A DNA stretch of 64,000 nt, taken from assembly GCA_945829235.1 (NCBI GenBank), contig CALZUA010000006.1, positions 1 to 64,000 of the forward strand. The letters are read 5' to 3'. Position numbers and translations under genes: made by a program. Below, piece after piece: positions 51,485-60,851 of the stretch. This DNA comes from an uncultured Clostridia bacterium. GTDB lineage: Bacteria; Bacillota; Clostridia; Oscillospirales; Ruminococcaceae. Within the stretch, counting starts at the first letter, position 1. Every line of letters starts with the position of its first letter. Under the pieces are notes generated by a model that made no database searches, was not told where the DNA came from, and was given only the letters and a program-made list of their open reading frames with translations.

Positions 51485-54232
51485 TTAAGCATTAAGGAAA
51501 GCTTCTACGATTGCAACAGCATCGTTAGGATCAACCTTGCCGTCCTCGTTGTAGTCAGCAGCCTTGTTGTACTCAGCGCCTTCAAGGAAGAGGCTGATTA
51601 CCATAACAGCATCGTTCGGGTCAGCCTTGCCGTCGTTGTTGAGGTCGCCCTTAACGAACTCGGGCTCTTCGGGTGTCTTGGAAGCTTCTTCGATTGCCTT
51701 TTTGAGTTCATCAATGTTCTTCTTGAGAGCCTTTTCAGCATCGTTGGGCTTAACCTTAACTTCATATACACCTGCGGTCTCGCCTTCGAGCAGACGGTTG
51801 TAAGCAACAAACTCACGGTCATAGGTGAAGGGCTGGTTCTCAGCCTGCTTAGCTTCGAGAGTAGACAGACCAACAGCAACCTTAGCGAGTGCTTCCTTAA
51901 CCTTAGCAGTTGCAGCACCGTAAACGCCGTCATCAATATCATTAGCAACGTCAGCAATAAACTGAGCGATATCGCCGTAGCTCATCGGATATGCCTTGTA
52001 CATCTTCTCAAGATCTTTGATCTCGTCGTTCAAATCAGTGTATGCTTTTGTTGCGGTCTTACCGTCAACAGTGTCGCCTTCCTTGTAGCCCTTGGTTGCG
52101 TTAGCAGCGGTCAGCCAGTCAATCGCGTCCTTACGAGCGTCAACAACATCAAGGTGATAGAGAGCGAATACCTCGGAGTCACCGGTATCATCGCAGAGGT
52201 CATAAGCCTTTTCGATGAGGTTAGCAACATCCTTCTTGGTGTACTTATCAACCTTCTTCTCGGGATAGAGGTCGTTGAGAATATAGGTGAGCTTTCTGTT
52301 GATGAGAGTGTACTCGTTTCTGGAGCCTGCGGGAACAGCAACGATATTATTCTCATCATATACATCAAGACCTACATATGTAGAAGGAGTTGTGGTAGAA
52401 GTGTATGCTTTTCTGAATGCTTCAGCTCTGTCATCCTTATCGGTCTCTTCGTCAGCATCATTGTACTTCTCAACGATTGCGAGCATGTTGTAAAGCTGTG
52501 CGCCCAAGTAATCAGTTGCAGTGGGTACAGTCAAAGAAGAGAAAGTAGAATACTTATCGGCAGCAACGGCATGCGTACCAGTAGCTGCTGTTGCTACTGC
52601 ATTGTATGCAGTTTCGAGTGCTACAGCAGCGTTATTGTATGCAGTGGCGTTAGTACTATCGGTTACACTTGAACCACCCTTCTCAACACTAGCAACCGCT
52701 TCGAAATCGTTACCGGTGTCTCCAATCTTAGCGATAGCAGATATTGTAACAGGTGTACCGCCGGTATAGTCAGCAGGCTTATTTGCAAGTGCAGCATCAT
52801 AAGCTGCCTTCGCTTCTTCCAACGTAGCGAGCGATGCTTGATAATTAAGGTTAGCGAGAATCCACGCAGCCTCTGCATTTACATAAGCAAACGCATTGGA
52901 AATAGCAGTGTTGCCACCAACTTCAGAGCTCAGAATAGGAATATACTTCATGATATCCTGATCCTTAGCAATCTTCTTGGTATAGTGCTTGGTCTCATCA
53001 AAATTAGAATCGCCGGGCTTGATAATAGTAGAACCGTTAAGAGCAAGCAAGTCGGTCTTCTTATCAAGAGCAACAGTGATTTCTTTCTTGGTCTTCCAAG
53101 ATTCATCACCAGCAACATAAGTATCGAGATCAGTACCGGAAGCGCCGTATGCAGTGTAAACGGCAGTGGTCATTGTTCCGCAGTAGTCGTCAACAAGCTT
53201 TGCTCTGTACTTGTTGATGAGAGTGTTGATGTTTGCCTTAGCTGCGCGAGTGGTATCGTCAGCCTTCCAGCTGTTGAATACTGCAACTGCTTCCTTAGCA
53301 GCCTTGCAAGCCTTAACGATGTCAACATCAGTTGTCTTGTTAGAAGACTGAATCTTGTCGAAAGTCTCATACTGATCTTCAACATAGCTCTTAACGCCTG
53401 TGCCATCGGTTGCGATCCAAGTCTCAGAGCCGGTGTTGAGAGCTTGAAGCTTGTTGTTCTTAACAACTATTGTTTTGCTCTCGTAATAAACGATGTCAAG
53501 GAGCTCATCGAAAGTTACAAAATAAGCGTCAGCAAGCTTTTTCTTATCGCCGTCGTTATTTGTACCGGTTGTAGGATTAACGGAAACAGTTCCGCGTCTC
53601 CAGCTCTCATAGTTTGCAAGCTTGGTTGCAATAGCCTCAAAGTCTCTAAGAGCTGCTCTGAATTCGCTCTTTGTAACGGAATCAAGAGTCTCGAGGTCTT
53701 TCTTTGCCTTTTCGAGGTCGATGTACGCATCGGTGATAAGTCTGCCGTCCTCAGAATTTACATAATTCTCAGCAACAGAGTAAGCAGCGGTGAAATCATC
53801 ATAAGTAGACTGCTTGTAGATGTTGTCGTTGAGGTCTTCGTTGAGGATATTCTCGGAATCAACGATATCCTTGTAATCATCAAGAAGTGCCTGAAGCTCT
53901 TCAGCAGTGTGAATCTCGAGAGAGTCATAAACAGCCTTGAGCATCTGGTAAGCAGCAGTCCATTCAACTTCGGTAGAATCGCCGTCAGCGATTACGTTCT
54001 CAGCATAGTCAATTGCATTCTGGAACTGGTCAGCCTGGTTGGTGCCATATTCGTAAATGTCAGCCTTGAGGAAATTATCAAAGCTTGCAACATACTCCTT
54101 GAGCTGAGCCTTGTCAACAGCCTCGGTCTTGATGCCGCTGGTAGCGGTTTCATCTGCAAAAGCTACAACAGAAACAGAGCTGAGAGCCATTACAGATGCG
54201 AGAGAAGATGCCAAAATTCTTTTCTTCAACAT
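51485..54232 (-). CDS. Large secreted dockerin protein with helical repeats
   Basis: 915 residues. Signal peptide MLKKRILASSLASVMALSSV to AFA. Residues ~35-850 are long helical repeats (for example LKEYVASFDNFLKADIYEYG, TAAYSVAENYVNS) like FIVAR/albumin-binding-type rods; no catalytic domain is recognised. The C-terminal dockerin has two calcium loops: GDLNNDGKADPNDAVMVIS and ADYNEDGKVDPNDAVAIVE. It is thus a scaffold or adhesin that docks to a cohesin; the adjacent cohesin-like wall protein is the obvious partner. AGGAGG precedes the ATG. Confidence 0.85.
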   Translation of the reverse strand: MLKKRILASSLASVMALSSVSVVAFADETATSGIKTEAVDKAQLKEYVASFDNFLKADIYEYGTNQADQFQNAIDYAENVIADGDSTEVEWTAAYQMLKAVYDSLEIHTAEELQALLDDYKDIVDSENILNEDLNDNIYKQSTYDDFTAAYSVAENYVNSEDGRLITDAYIDLEKAKKDLETLDSVTKSEFRAALRDFEAIATKLANYESWRRGTVSVNPTTGTNNDGDKKKLADAYFVTFDELLDIVYYESKTIVVKNNKLQALNTGSETWIATDGTGVKSYVEDQYETFDKIQSSNKTTDVDIVKACKAAKEAVAVFNSWKADDTTRAAKANINTLINKYRAKLVDDYCGTMTTAVYTAYGASGTDLDTYVAGDESWKTKKEITVALDKKTDLLALNGSTIIKPGDSNFDETKHYTKKIAKDQDIMKYIPILSSEVGGNTAISNAFAYVNAEAAWILANLNYQASLATLEEAKAAYDAALANKPADYTGGTPVTISAIAKIGDTGNDFEAVASVEKGGSSVTDSTNATAYNNAAVALETAYNAVATAATGTHAVAADKYSTFSSLTVPTATDYLGAQLYNMLAIVEKYNDADEETDKDDRAEAFRKAYTSTTTPSTYVGLDVYDENNIVAVPAGSRNEYTLINRKLTYILNDLYPEKKVDKYTKKDVANLIEKAYDLCDDTGDSEVFALYHLDVVDARKDAIDWLTAANATKGYKEGDTVDGKTATKAYTDLNDEIKDLEKMYKAYPMSYGDIAQFIADVANDIDDGVYGAATAKVKEALAKVAVGLSTLEAKQAENQPFTYDREFVAYNRLLEGETAGVYEVKVKPNDAEKALKKNIDELKKAIEEASKTPEEPEFVKGDLNNDGKADPNDAVMVISLFLEGAEYNKAADYNEDGKVDPNDAVAIVEAFLNA

Positions 54233-54677
54233 ATTTGTCCTCCTAAATAATTTGTTTTTTTAAAACATCTCTGAGTTATCGGGCACTCGGATGTATTAAA
54301 CGGATTTTCCTCCGCTTGTTATGGTAGTCGCGGGGTTTCCGGGAAAAGTTTCACCTGTTTCAAAATTTTCTCGGAATTTTTTCCGCTTGCATAACCGTAG
54401 TCGCGGAGAGAAACAAAAAAGTTTCAGCTTTTGAAATTTTTTGTTTTACATTTAATAATATAACACGTTTTGATACCTTTCGTCAATATGCAATTTGTAT
54501 AAACTTACTACGTTTTTCTCGCGTTTTTATAACTTTTGCACAAGTGTGTTTGTTTTAAGCGGGTTTGTGGGGATTTTTATTCAACAAATTTTGGCGGGAA
54601 TTTTTGTTGCTTTTGTACAAATTTGCTGTTTTGCCTTGATTTTTCGGGCGGGATTTGATATAATATATGAGTTAAAT
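54233..54677. other. Intergenic region between the dockerin gene and tRNA-Arg
   Basis: No gene is supported. Two similar segments around 54319-54345 and 54395-54425 (GTAGTCGCGG and following G/A-rich bases, then AAAAGTTTCA) look like an imperfect duplication in the leader of the dockerin gene. TATAATATATG at 54659 may be the -10 region of the tRNA. Confidence 0.45.
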
Positions 54678-54754
54678 GTCGCTGTAGCTCAGCAGGATAG
54701 AGCGGCCGCCTCCTAAGCGGCAGGCCGGAGGTTCGAATCCTCTCTGCGACGCCA
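54678..54754 (+). tRNA. tRNA-Arg (CCT)
   Basis: Acceptor GTCGCTG/CTGCGAC (one U-U mismatch), anticodon stem GCCGC/GCGGC around CTCCTAA gives CCU, T-arm GGAGG-TTCGAAT-CCTCT, discriminator G and encoded CCA. The 92-bp repeat array begins at the very next base. Confidence 0.93.
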
Positions 54755-55008
54755 GCCGGTGCGACCGGCAACGTATTTCGCCCCTAGTTTCTGCTAGGGG
54801 CGATTTTTCACCCGAAACTGACAAATCTTTTTGTCACGATATAACAGCCGGTGCGACCGGCAACGTTTTTCGCCCTTAGTTTGTGCTAGGGGCGATTTTT
54901 CACCCGAAACTGACAAATCTTTTTGTCACGATATAACAGCCGGTGCGACCGGCAACGTTTTTCGCCCCTAGTTTCTGCTCGGGGTATTTTTGTTCCTGCA
55001 AGCGACTT
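54755..55008. repeat. 92-bp tandem repeat (array 2), 2.7 copies
   Basis: Units start at 54755, 54847 and 54939, each with GCCGGTgcgACCGGC, then CAACGT(A/T)TTTCGCCC. The variable middle holds CCCCTAG/CTAGGGG, and the end is CACCCGAAACTGACAAATC followed by TTTTTGTCACGATATAACA. The third is truncated. Same head, tail and period as the array at 26969, but a different middle. It abuts the tRNA-Arg CCA end. Confidence 0.9.
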
Positions 55009-55112
55009 TGCCGCGCTCTTTTCGCAGTGAGGAGAACGTCAAAAACGCGGTTTGTTGTACTATCTTACTTTGCATTCGCCCGTTTGCCCGAGAACAACTC
55101 TCGTTAAACAGC

Positions 55113-55144
55113 AAAAAAATCCCCCGAAGCTCGAGGGATTTTTA
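55113..55144 (-). terminator. Terminator of the 55159-55662 gene
   Basis: Minus-strand stem ATCCCTCGA/TCGGGGGAT followed by TTTTTTTGC, about 15 bp after the stop. Confidence 0.75.
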
Positions 55145-55158
55145 TTATAATATGTAGA

Positions 55159-55662
55159 TTAGCCCTTCTTGTTGCCGCAGCCCTTGCAGAAATTTGCAGT
55201 CGGGTTGTTTACGGCACCGCAGTTCGAGCAAGTCCACGGAGCTTCGGTTGCAGGAGCAGGCTGGGGCACGGGAGCGGGTTGCTGAATGGGAGCGGGAGCA
55301 GGCTGCTGGTACTGAACAGGCTGCTGATACTGCGGCTGAACGGGCTGCTGATACTGCGGCTGAACGGGCTGCTGATAGGGGTTTGTGGGTGTGGAAGAAA
55401 TGGGAAGATTTGTGTAAGCGTTCTCAGAAAGCTGCGGCATATTATTCTGCTTGCGATAGGTCTGGTCCATACGCATTTCAACGTTGTTGGTGTGCTCAAG
55501 ATAAACCATAAGAATTGTGAAATAGAACAACGCGGGCATAAAAATGCTGCAGAATGTCACGAAATTCTTCGCAAGCGCTGCGCCTACGATAGCTCCGACA
55601 GTTCCAAGAACAAGAACAACCCACGCCAAAATAAAGCTTATTTTTCTCCAAAGTGATTTCAT
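55159..55662 (-). CDS. Membrane protein with Pro/Gln repeats and zinc ribbon
   Basis: 167 residues, start at MKSLWRKISFIL with GGAGG upstream. Two membrane helices (FILAWVVLVLGTVGAIVGAAL, FVTFCSIFMPALFYFTILMV), then a cytosolic tail with YQQPVQPQYQQPVQ repeats, and a C-terminal zinc ribbon WTCSNCGAVNNPTANFCKGCG. It resembles other clostridial zinc-ribbon membrane proteins of unknown role. Divergent from aspS. Confidence 0.75.
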   Translation of the reverse strand: MKSLWRKISFILAWVVLVLGTVGAIVGAALAKNFVTFCSIFMPALFYFTILMVYLEHTNNVEMRMDQTYRKQNNMPQLSENAYTNLPISSTPTNPYQQPVQPQYQQPVQPQYQQPVQYQQPAPAPIQQPAPVPQPAPATEAPWTCSNCGAVNNPTANFCKGCGNKKG

Positions 55663-55784
55663 AATAAATCCTCCTGAATGAATTGTTTTTAAGTTAGGAT
55701 AAATCCTATTTTGATTATAGCACACGATTTTTATTTTGTCAATGGGGCAATCGTCATTTTCACCTATTTTTTTACTTTATCCCC

Positions 55785-55813
55785 TTGAAAAATCCGTGAA
55801 AAAATGTTATAAT
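55785..55813 (+). promoter_or_regulatory. aspS promoter
   Basis: TTGAAA (55785-55790), 17-bp spacer, TATAAT (55808-55813), 53 bp before the aspS start. No T-box features are seen in the short leader. Confidence 0.85.
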
Positions 55814-55866
55814 AACTTGATATGTAAAAAAATAAACCCACAAGGGATATTAAAAGAGGTATATTT

Positions 55867-57639
55867 ATGGATACAATGAAAGGTTTAAAGAGAACCTGTT
55901 ACTGCAATGAGGTTACGCTGGAGGCGGGCGAGGTTACCGTCGGCGGTTGGGTTGCGCGCGTCCGCGACAAGGGCGGAATTATCTTCATCGACCTGCGCGA
56001 CAGAACCGGTATAGTTCAGCTCACCTTCGATGAAACAACCGAAAAAAGCATTTTTGAGAAAGCAGAATCCGTGCGCTCCGAGGACGTGCTTATGGTTAAG
56101 GGCGTTGTTCGCGCGCGTGAAAGCGTGAACAGCGAGATTAAGACGGGAAATGTTGAGATTTTGCCGACAGATTTGCGCGTTCTCTCCAAAGCGCAGACGC
56201 CGCCTTTTGAGATTGTCAGCAACTCAAAGACAAACGAGGAGCTTCGTCTGAAATATCGCTATCTTGACCTCAGAAGAAAGCCGCTTCAGGATAATCTTAT
56301 AATGCGCCACAAAATCGCAAAGTGTGCGCGCGACTATTTCTACGAGAACGGATTTCTTGAAATCGAAACGCCGATGATGATTAAGTCAACGCCCGAGGGT
56401 GCGCGCGACTATATCGTGCCTTCGCGTATCCACAACGGCAAATTCTACGCTCTCCCGCAGTCGCCGCAGATGTACAAGCAGTTGCTGATGATATCGGGCT
56501 TTGACCGTTATATCCAGCTTGCGCGCTGCTTCCGTGACGAGGATTTGCGTGCCGACAGACAGCCCGAGTTTACGCAGATTGACCTTGAGATGTCTTTTGT
56601 GGATACCGATGATATTATCGAGTGCCTCGAGGGCTTTATAAAGCGGCTTTACAAGGAAATTCTCAACGTTGATATTGCGACTCCGCTCCCCCGCCTCACC
56701 TATGACGAAGCAATGAGCAGATACGGCTCGGACAAGCCCGACACGCGCTTTGAAATGGAGATAACCGACCTCTCGGAAACCGTTAAGGACAGCGATTTTG
56801 TTGTGTTCAAGAGCGCGCTTGAAAACGGCGGCTCGGTTCGCGGTATCGTGGCGAAAAACGGCGCGGAAAAGCTCTCGCGCAAGGAGATAGACAAGCTCAC
56901 CGAGTTCGTCAAGGGTATCGGTGCGAAAGGTCTTGCTTACGTTCGTTGGGTTGAGGACGCGCCCGCTTGCTCGTTCGGCAAATTTATGAAAGAGGGCGAG
57001 CTTGAGAAAATTCTCGCGGCGCTCGGTTGTGAAAAGGGTGACGCGGCGCTTATTGTCGCGGACAAGGACAAGGTTGTTCTCCCGACGCTTGGCGCGCTTC
57101 GTCTGAAAGTTGCAAAACAGCTCGACATTATCCCCGAGAAGTGGAATTTCGTGTGGATAACCGAGTTCCCGTTCTTTGAATTTGACGAGGAAAAGGGCGA
57201 ATGGGCGGCTATGCACCACCCGTTTACAATGCCGCTTGAGGAGCATATTCCCTACCTCGACAACGACAAGGGACGCGTTCGCGCAAAGTGCTACGACCTT
57301 GTGCTGAACGGCGTGGAGTTGCTCTCCGGTTCAATCAGAATAAACGACCCCGAGCTTCAGCAGAAAATGTTCGAGATGCTCGGAATGACGGACGAGGAAA
57401 TTCAGCTGAAATTCGGCTTCCTCGTTGACGCTTACAAGTACGCGGCTCCTCCTCACGGCGGTGCGGGAATCGGTCTTGACCGTCTGGCAATGCTGATGTG
57501 CGGGTGCGACAGCTTGCGTGATGTAATCGCATTCCCGAAGGTTCAGAACGCGTCCGAGCTTATGAGCGAAGCGCCCGGAACGGTTTCCGAGGAGCAGCTC
57601 GCCGAGCTTGGAATTTCGATTGTCAACACTGAAGATTAA
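55867..57639 (+). CDS. aspS: Aspartyl-tRNA synthetase
   Basis: 590 residues, normal bacterial length. The OB-fold anticodon-binding domain (WVARVRDKGGIIFIDLRDR) leads, then class II motifs: GARDYIVPSRIHNGKFYALPQSPQ (split motif 2 region), FRDEDLRADRQPEFTQID and motif 3 GIGLDRLAML. A GAD domain insertion lies at ~300-400, as in bacterial AspRS. It charges tRNA-Asp; whether it also charges tRNA-Asn cannot be told. It is followed at 11 bp by a sigma-factor-like gene. Confidence 0.96.
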   Translation: MDTMKGLKRTCYCNEVTLEAGEVTVGGWVARVRDKGGIIFIDLRDRTGIVQLTFDETTEKSIFEKAESVRSEDVLMVKGVVRARESVNSEIKTGNVEILPTDLRVLSKAQTPPFEIVSNSKTNEELRLKYRYLDLRRKPLQDNLIMRHKIAKCARDYFYENGFLEIETPMMIKSTPEGARDYIVPSRIHNGKFYALPQSPQMYKQLLMISGFDRYIQLARCFRDEDLRADRQPEFTQIDLEMSFVDTDDIIECLEGFIKRLYKEILNVDIATPLPRLTYDEAMSRYGSDKPDTRFEMEITDLSETVKDSDFVVFKSALENGGSVRGIVAKNGAEKLSRKEIDKLTEFVKGIGAKGLAYVRWVEDAPACSFGKFMKEGELEKILAALGCEKGDAALIVADKDKVVLPTLGALRLKVAKQLDIIPEKWNFVWITEFPFFEFDEEKGEWAAMHHPFTMPLEEHIPYLDNDKGRVRAKCYDLVLNGVELLSGSIRINDPELQQKMFEMLGMTDEEIQLKFGFLVDAYKYAAPPHGGAGIGLDRLAMLMCGCDSLRDVIAFPKVQNASELMSEAPGTVSEEQLAELGISIVNTED

Positions 57640-57650
57640 CCGAGGATTTT

Positions 57651-58118
57651 ATGGATAAAAAAGAGTACAAGCAGCTTATTTCAATGTCCGCGAACGGTGA
57701 CGCAAAGGCTTTTTCAAAGCTGTACGAAAGCGTTTACCGCGATATGTACTACACCGCGTTCTACTCGCTCAAAAACGACGATGACGCAATCGAAGCGGTT
57801 ACTGGCGCGGCGCGGGACGGCTTTAACTCCGCGGCAAGATTGAGAACAGAAGCGCAGTTTCGCGTGTTTATGATGAGAACACTTTGCGCGAGAATTAAGA
57901 TGTTCTTCAAGGAGTACACGGACAGCGAGCTGAAAGGCAAACAGCCTGCGCTCAAAAAAGCGCTTTTCAGGCTGTCGGATATCGAAAGACTGCTTGTTGT
58001 GATTCACGTTGGCGGGAGATTTTCTCTCGAGGAAACCGCCGCGTTTACGGGAATGACCGTCGGCGGTGTTAGAAAAAGAATTAACAAAGCGAAGGAAACG
58101 CTTGGTATCGAGGATTAA
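57651..58118 (+). CDS. ECF-like sigma factor
   Basis: 155 residues. Region 2-like N-terminus (DAKAFSKLYESVYRDMYYTAFYSLKND) and region 4-like C-terminus (FRLSDIERLLVVIHVGGRFSLEETAAFTGMTVGGVRKRINKAK). It is degenerate in region 2 but of ECF size. It lies 11 bp after aspS and 23 bp before a large membrane protein, which may be its regulator or anti-sigma factor. That pairing is inferred from position. Confidence 0.7.
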   Translation: MDKKEYKQLISMSANGDAKAFSKLYESVYRDMYYTAFYSLKNDDDAIEAVTGAARDGFNSAARLRTEAQFRVFMMRTLCARIKMFFKEYTDSELKGKQPALKKALFRLSDIERLLVVIHVGGRFSLEETAAFTGMTVGGVRKRINKAKETLGIED

Positions 58119-58141
58119 CGGGGAAAATCAGGGGTGAAAAA

Positions 58142-60808
58142 ATGACTAGTGAGGAAATGCGAGCGGAAATGCGGCGAAAGGTTGTGCCGGAGAACGTCAT
58201 TCCGCAGAATATAATCGAATATCTTATGGACGATTCGGCGGAATTGCCCGAGCTTGACGCGTTCACGTTCCTCAACCGTCTGAGAGCGCTCGGAATAGGC
58301 TCGGCGGATTTTCAGTATCTGCTGGAGGCGTGCGACGCGCCCGCTCAGTGCGTTGAAAAGGTGAAGCGAAACCCCGCGATGAACCTCCAGAACCTCATTC
58401 TCACCCTCGAAAGCTCCGGACTTACCGCGCAGGACTACACGATAATGCTCTACACCGCGCGCCAAATCTGGGAGCAAACCCTCACAATCCGTCTTGAGAA
58501 AACATCTGAAGCGGCTGACGAGGTTGACGAGGAAGCCGAGGATAATCCCGAGCAAATTCCTGTCGAAGAAATCGAGCCTGTTCCCGAGGAAAATGCTGTC
58601 GAGGAGAACGCGCAAGCCGATGATGACGAGGATTTTGACGAGCCGTCGCTTGCCGAGGTGCTTGAACAGGTTCGGTTGCTTGAACGTGAGATGTCCTATC
58701 ACGGTGACGATGAGGAAGAACCCGAAAAGCTCCCCGAAATCGCTCCCGAAGAGCCCGAAGCGTCTTCCTACGACAACGCGGAAATCGCTTATGACGAAGA
58801 ACCCGAGCAGTCCGCGCGGAATGTCGGCGGCTTAACCTCGGATTTCTCCAAGATTTTTGATATTATCAAGGAAAACAAGCAAGCCGAGCGCGATGAAGCT
58901 CAAAGCTACGCGCCCGAAGCTGATGAATATTATGAGGAATCGGAAGAACCTGTTGCAAAGAGCGTTGGCGCTTTGCCCACGGGAACGCTTTCGGTAACGA
59001 AAATTCTCGCGGGTATGCAGAAAACCGCTCCCCAAAACGAGGAAATCGGTGATGAGGACAGCTATGAGGACGAGGAAGATATTGACGAGATAAGCGCCGA
59101 GGAAGCTGAAATCAACGCGGACGAGGATTACGAGGACGAGAGCTTTGACGATACCTCATCGCTGGTTCAAATCGACCAGACGCTTTTCAGGAAAAACGCA
59201 AAGCCGGTTCCCGTGAGAGAGTTGCCCGATGATGAAGACGAGCCGGTTGACGAGGAAGATTACGACGAGGACGAAGAATACGAGGATTACGATGAGAACG
59301 AGCGTTCGAGAAGAATCCGCCGTACTCCCAAAAAATACCATATAAAAGCGCTTGTTGCGGGAGCAATCGGCGCGGCGGCGCTCACCGTGCTTTCCGTTTC
59401 GGCGGAACGTTTCACGCAAAAAGCTCCCGAAATCTTTTTCGCCGAGCAAAACGATGATATTTTCTCGCAGATTTACAAGTCCTATGATGCGAAAATTATG
59501 GGCGGCGATAACATCAGCGAGTACTCGGACAACTGCGAGATTTTCGGCAATTTGCTGATAAACAAGAACGGCGGAGCAAGCTTCTCCGATGACAAAAACG
59601 TGTACACGGTAACAAGCGAAAAGGTTTCCGCAGAGAGCTTTAACGGCACAATGCTCGACTCCGCAAAATACATCACGCCCCCGAACAAAACCGAGTTTGT
59701 CACGGCTTTCTGGGAGGACGGCGCGCTTTACTGCGTGTTCTCGGGCGAAAATGATAATAAGAGCGAGAAAGAGTGCGGGTATATGAAAATCCAGAACGGC
59801 ACAACGCTGTTCACCGTGCGGCAGGACGGAGTACTCAGCGATTTTTCGCTTGAGGACGGGAAAATCTCGCTTGGCTCGGTGTACGTTCCGAGCTACTCGC
59901 GGAGCTTCTCTGCCGCTGATACCGATGTTTATCTCCCGCGCCTTGGCAAGAACGAGAAAACTCCGCTCACTGCCGAAAACGTTGTCATAAGCGGCACGGA
60001 CGGCTGTTCTTTCGCGGTTTGCGCGGAGTACACGCTTGCGAGCGGCGAAAATTCCGCGGCAAAGGCTGTTCTCGGCAACCCGGTTTCGGCGAGTGCCGAT
60101 TTCAGAGCCGCTCTTAACGGCAAAACCGAGGACAAGGAATACGGCTTGCTGATTGACTTCAAGGATACTCTTTCCGCAAAAAAGTGCGAGAAAATCACTG
60201 CGGCGGCTTTCGGCAAGGATTTCTCGGTAACGCTTGAGGGCGAGAACGCAAACCTCAGAAACGCCGATTTCACCGCAAAATGCGCGCTTTCAAACTTTGC
60301 CGAAGATGCACAACAGCTGAAGATTATAGACAAAAATCTGCTTGTCGGCAACAAGGACGGCTTTTTCTCGGCATTTGACTGCACGAACCTTGCGGAGCCT
60401 GTTGCCGTTAAGTTCATGAAAACAAACGGCATTGTGTCGGGCGACAACGCGGCGCTGTTCAGCGTTGACGGCGGGCTGACGATTACCTATTATAAAAAGG
60501 AAAACGGCGCGGCGAAGGTTCTCGGGACATATCGGAAGGCGTTTTCCGATGACGAGCTGAAAACGCTTGTGCTGAAGGGCGCGGAAACAACAGCCTTTGC
60601 CGATGATTCATGCGGCGCGGCGTTCGAGTATTTTGACGGAGTTTCCGTGGTTTCGCAGTACGTTGTCTTTGGCAAAAACGAGGGCTTGAAAACGCTCTAC
60701 GATGACAGGACAGGTTTTACACGAGCATTCGCCTCGGGCGGGAAAATTTATGCGGTAAGCTCAAACGGGTTTGACTGCGTGACGGGAAAAAGCCCCTTGA
60801 CAGAATGA
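58142..60808 (+). CDS. Large acidic single-pass membrane protein (possible anti-sigma partner)
   Basis: 888 residues. Residues 1-~120 form a cytosolic helical domain; ~120-395 is a very acidic disordered stretch (DEDSYEDEEDIDEISAEEAE); one membrane helix is near 402-420 (ALVAGAIGAAALTVLSVSA). The external ~460 residues are beta-rich with repeated strand pairs (VYTVTSEKVSAESFNGTMLD, LLVGNKDGFFSAFDCTN), resembling secreted beta-propeller-domain proteins. Gene order sigma then membrane protein resembles RsgI-type signalling in cellulolytic clostridia, but no RsgI motif is recognised. Confidence 0.65.
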   Translation: MTSEEMRAEMRRKVVPENVIPQNIIEYLMDDSAELPELDAFTFLNRLRALGIGSADFQYLLEACDAPAQCVEKVKRNPAMNLQNLILTLESSGLTAQDYTIMLYTARQIWEQTLTIRLEKTSEAADEVDEEAEDNPEQIPVEEIEPVPEENAVEENAQADDDEDFDEPSLAEVLEQVRLLEREMSYHGDDEEEPEKLPEIAPEEPEASSYDNAEIAYDEEPEQSARNVGGLTSDFSKIFDIIKENKQAERDEAQSYAPEADEYYEESEEPVAKSVGALPTGTLSVTKILAGMQKTAPQNEEIGDEDSYEDEEDIDEISAEEAEINADEDYEDESFDDTSSLVQIDQTLFRKNAKPVPVRELPDDEDEPVDEEDYDEDEEYEDYDENERSRRIRRTPKKYHIKALVAGAIGAAALTVLSVSAERFTQKAPEIFFAEQNDDIFSQIYKSYDAKIMGGDNISEYSDNCEIFGNLLINKNGGASFSDDKNVYTVTSEKVSAESFNGTMLDSAKYITPPNKTEFVTAFWEDGALYCVFSGENDNKSEKECGYMKIQNGTTLFTVRQDGVLSDFSLEDGKISLGSVYVPSYSRSFSAADTDVYLPRLGKNEKTPLTAENVVISGTDGCSFAVCAEYTLASGENSAAKAVLGNPVSASADFRAALNGKTEDKEYGLLIDFKDTLSAKKCEKITAAAFGKDFSVTLEGENANLRNADFTAKCALSNFAEDAQQLKIIDKNLLVGNKDGFFSAFDCTNLAEPVAVKFMKTNGIVSGDNAALFSVDGGLTITYYKKENGAAKVLGTYRKAFSDDELKTLVLKGAETTAFADDSCGAAFEYFDGVSVVSQYVVFGKNEGLKTLYDDRTGFTRAFASGGKIYAVSSNGFDCVTGKSPLTE

Positions 60809-60826
60809 GGCTGTTTGGTGTATAAT
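60797..60826 (+). promoter_or_regulatory. Perfect-consensus sigma-A promoter
   Basis: TTGACA (60797-60802), 18-bp spacer, TATAAT (60821-60826). The -35 box overlaps the last codons of the 888-residue protein gene. It should drive the following small ORF and the YesL-like gene, possibly also purA and the YmdB-type gene. Confidence 0.88.
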
Positions 60827-60851
60827 ACTTTTGTATGCGGGAGTGATTTCA

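Noticed and set aside
52838..54250. 470-residue plus-strand frame
   Set aside because: It is exactly antisense to the dockerin gene, whose signal peptide, ribosome site and dockerin loops are clear; the antisense protein has no ribosome site or recognisable domain.
55814..55866. T-box riboswitch before aspS
   Set aside because: The leader is about 50 nt with no hairpin or T-box sequence.
56386..57246. 286-residue minus-strand frame
   Set aside because: Antisense to aspS, which is full length and well conserved.
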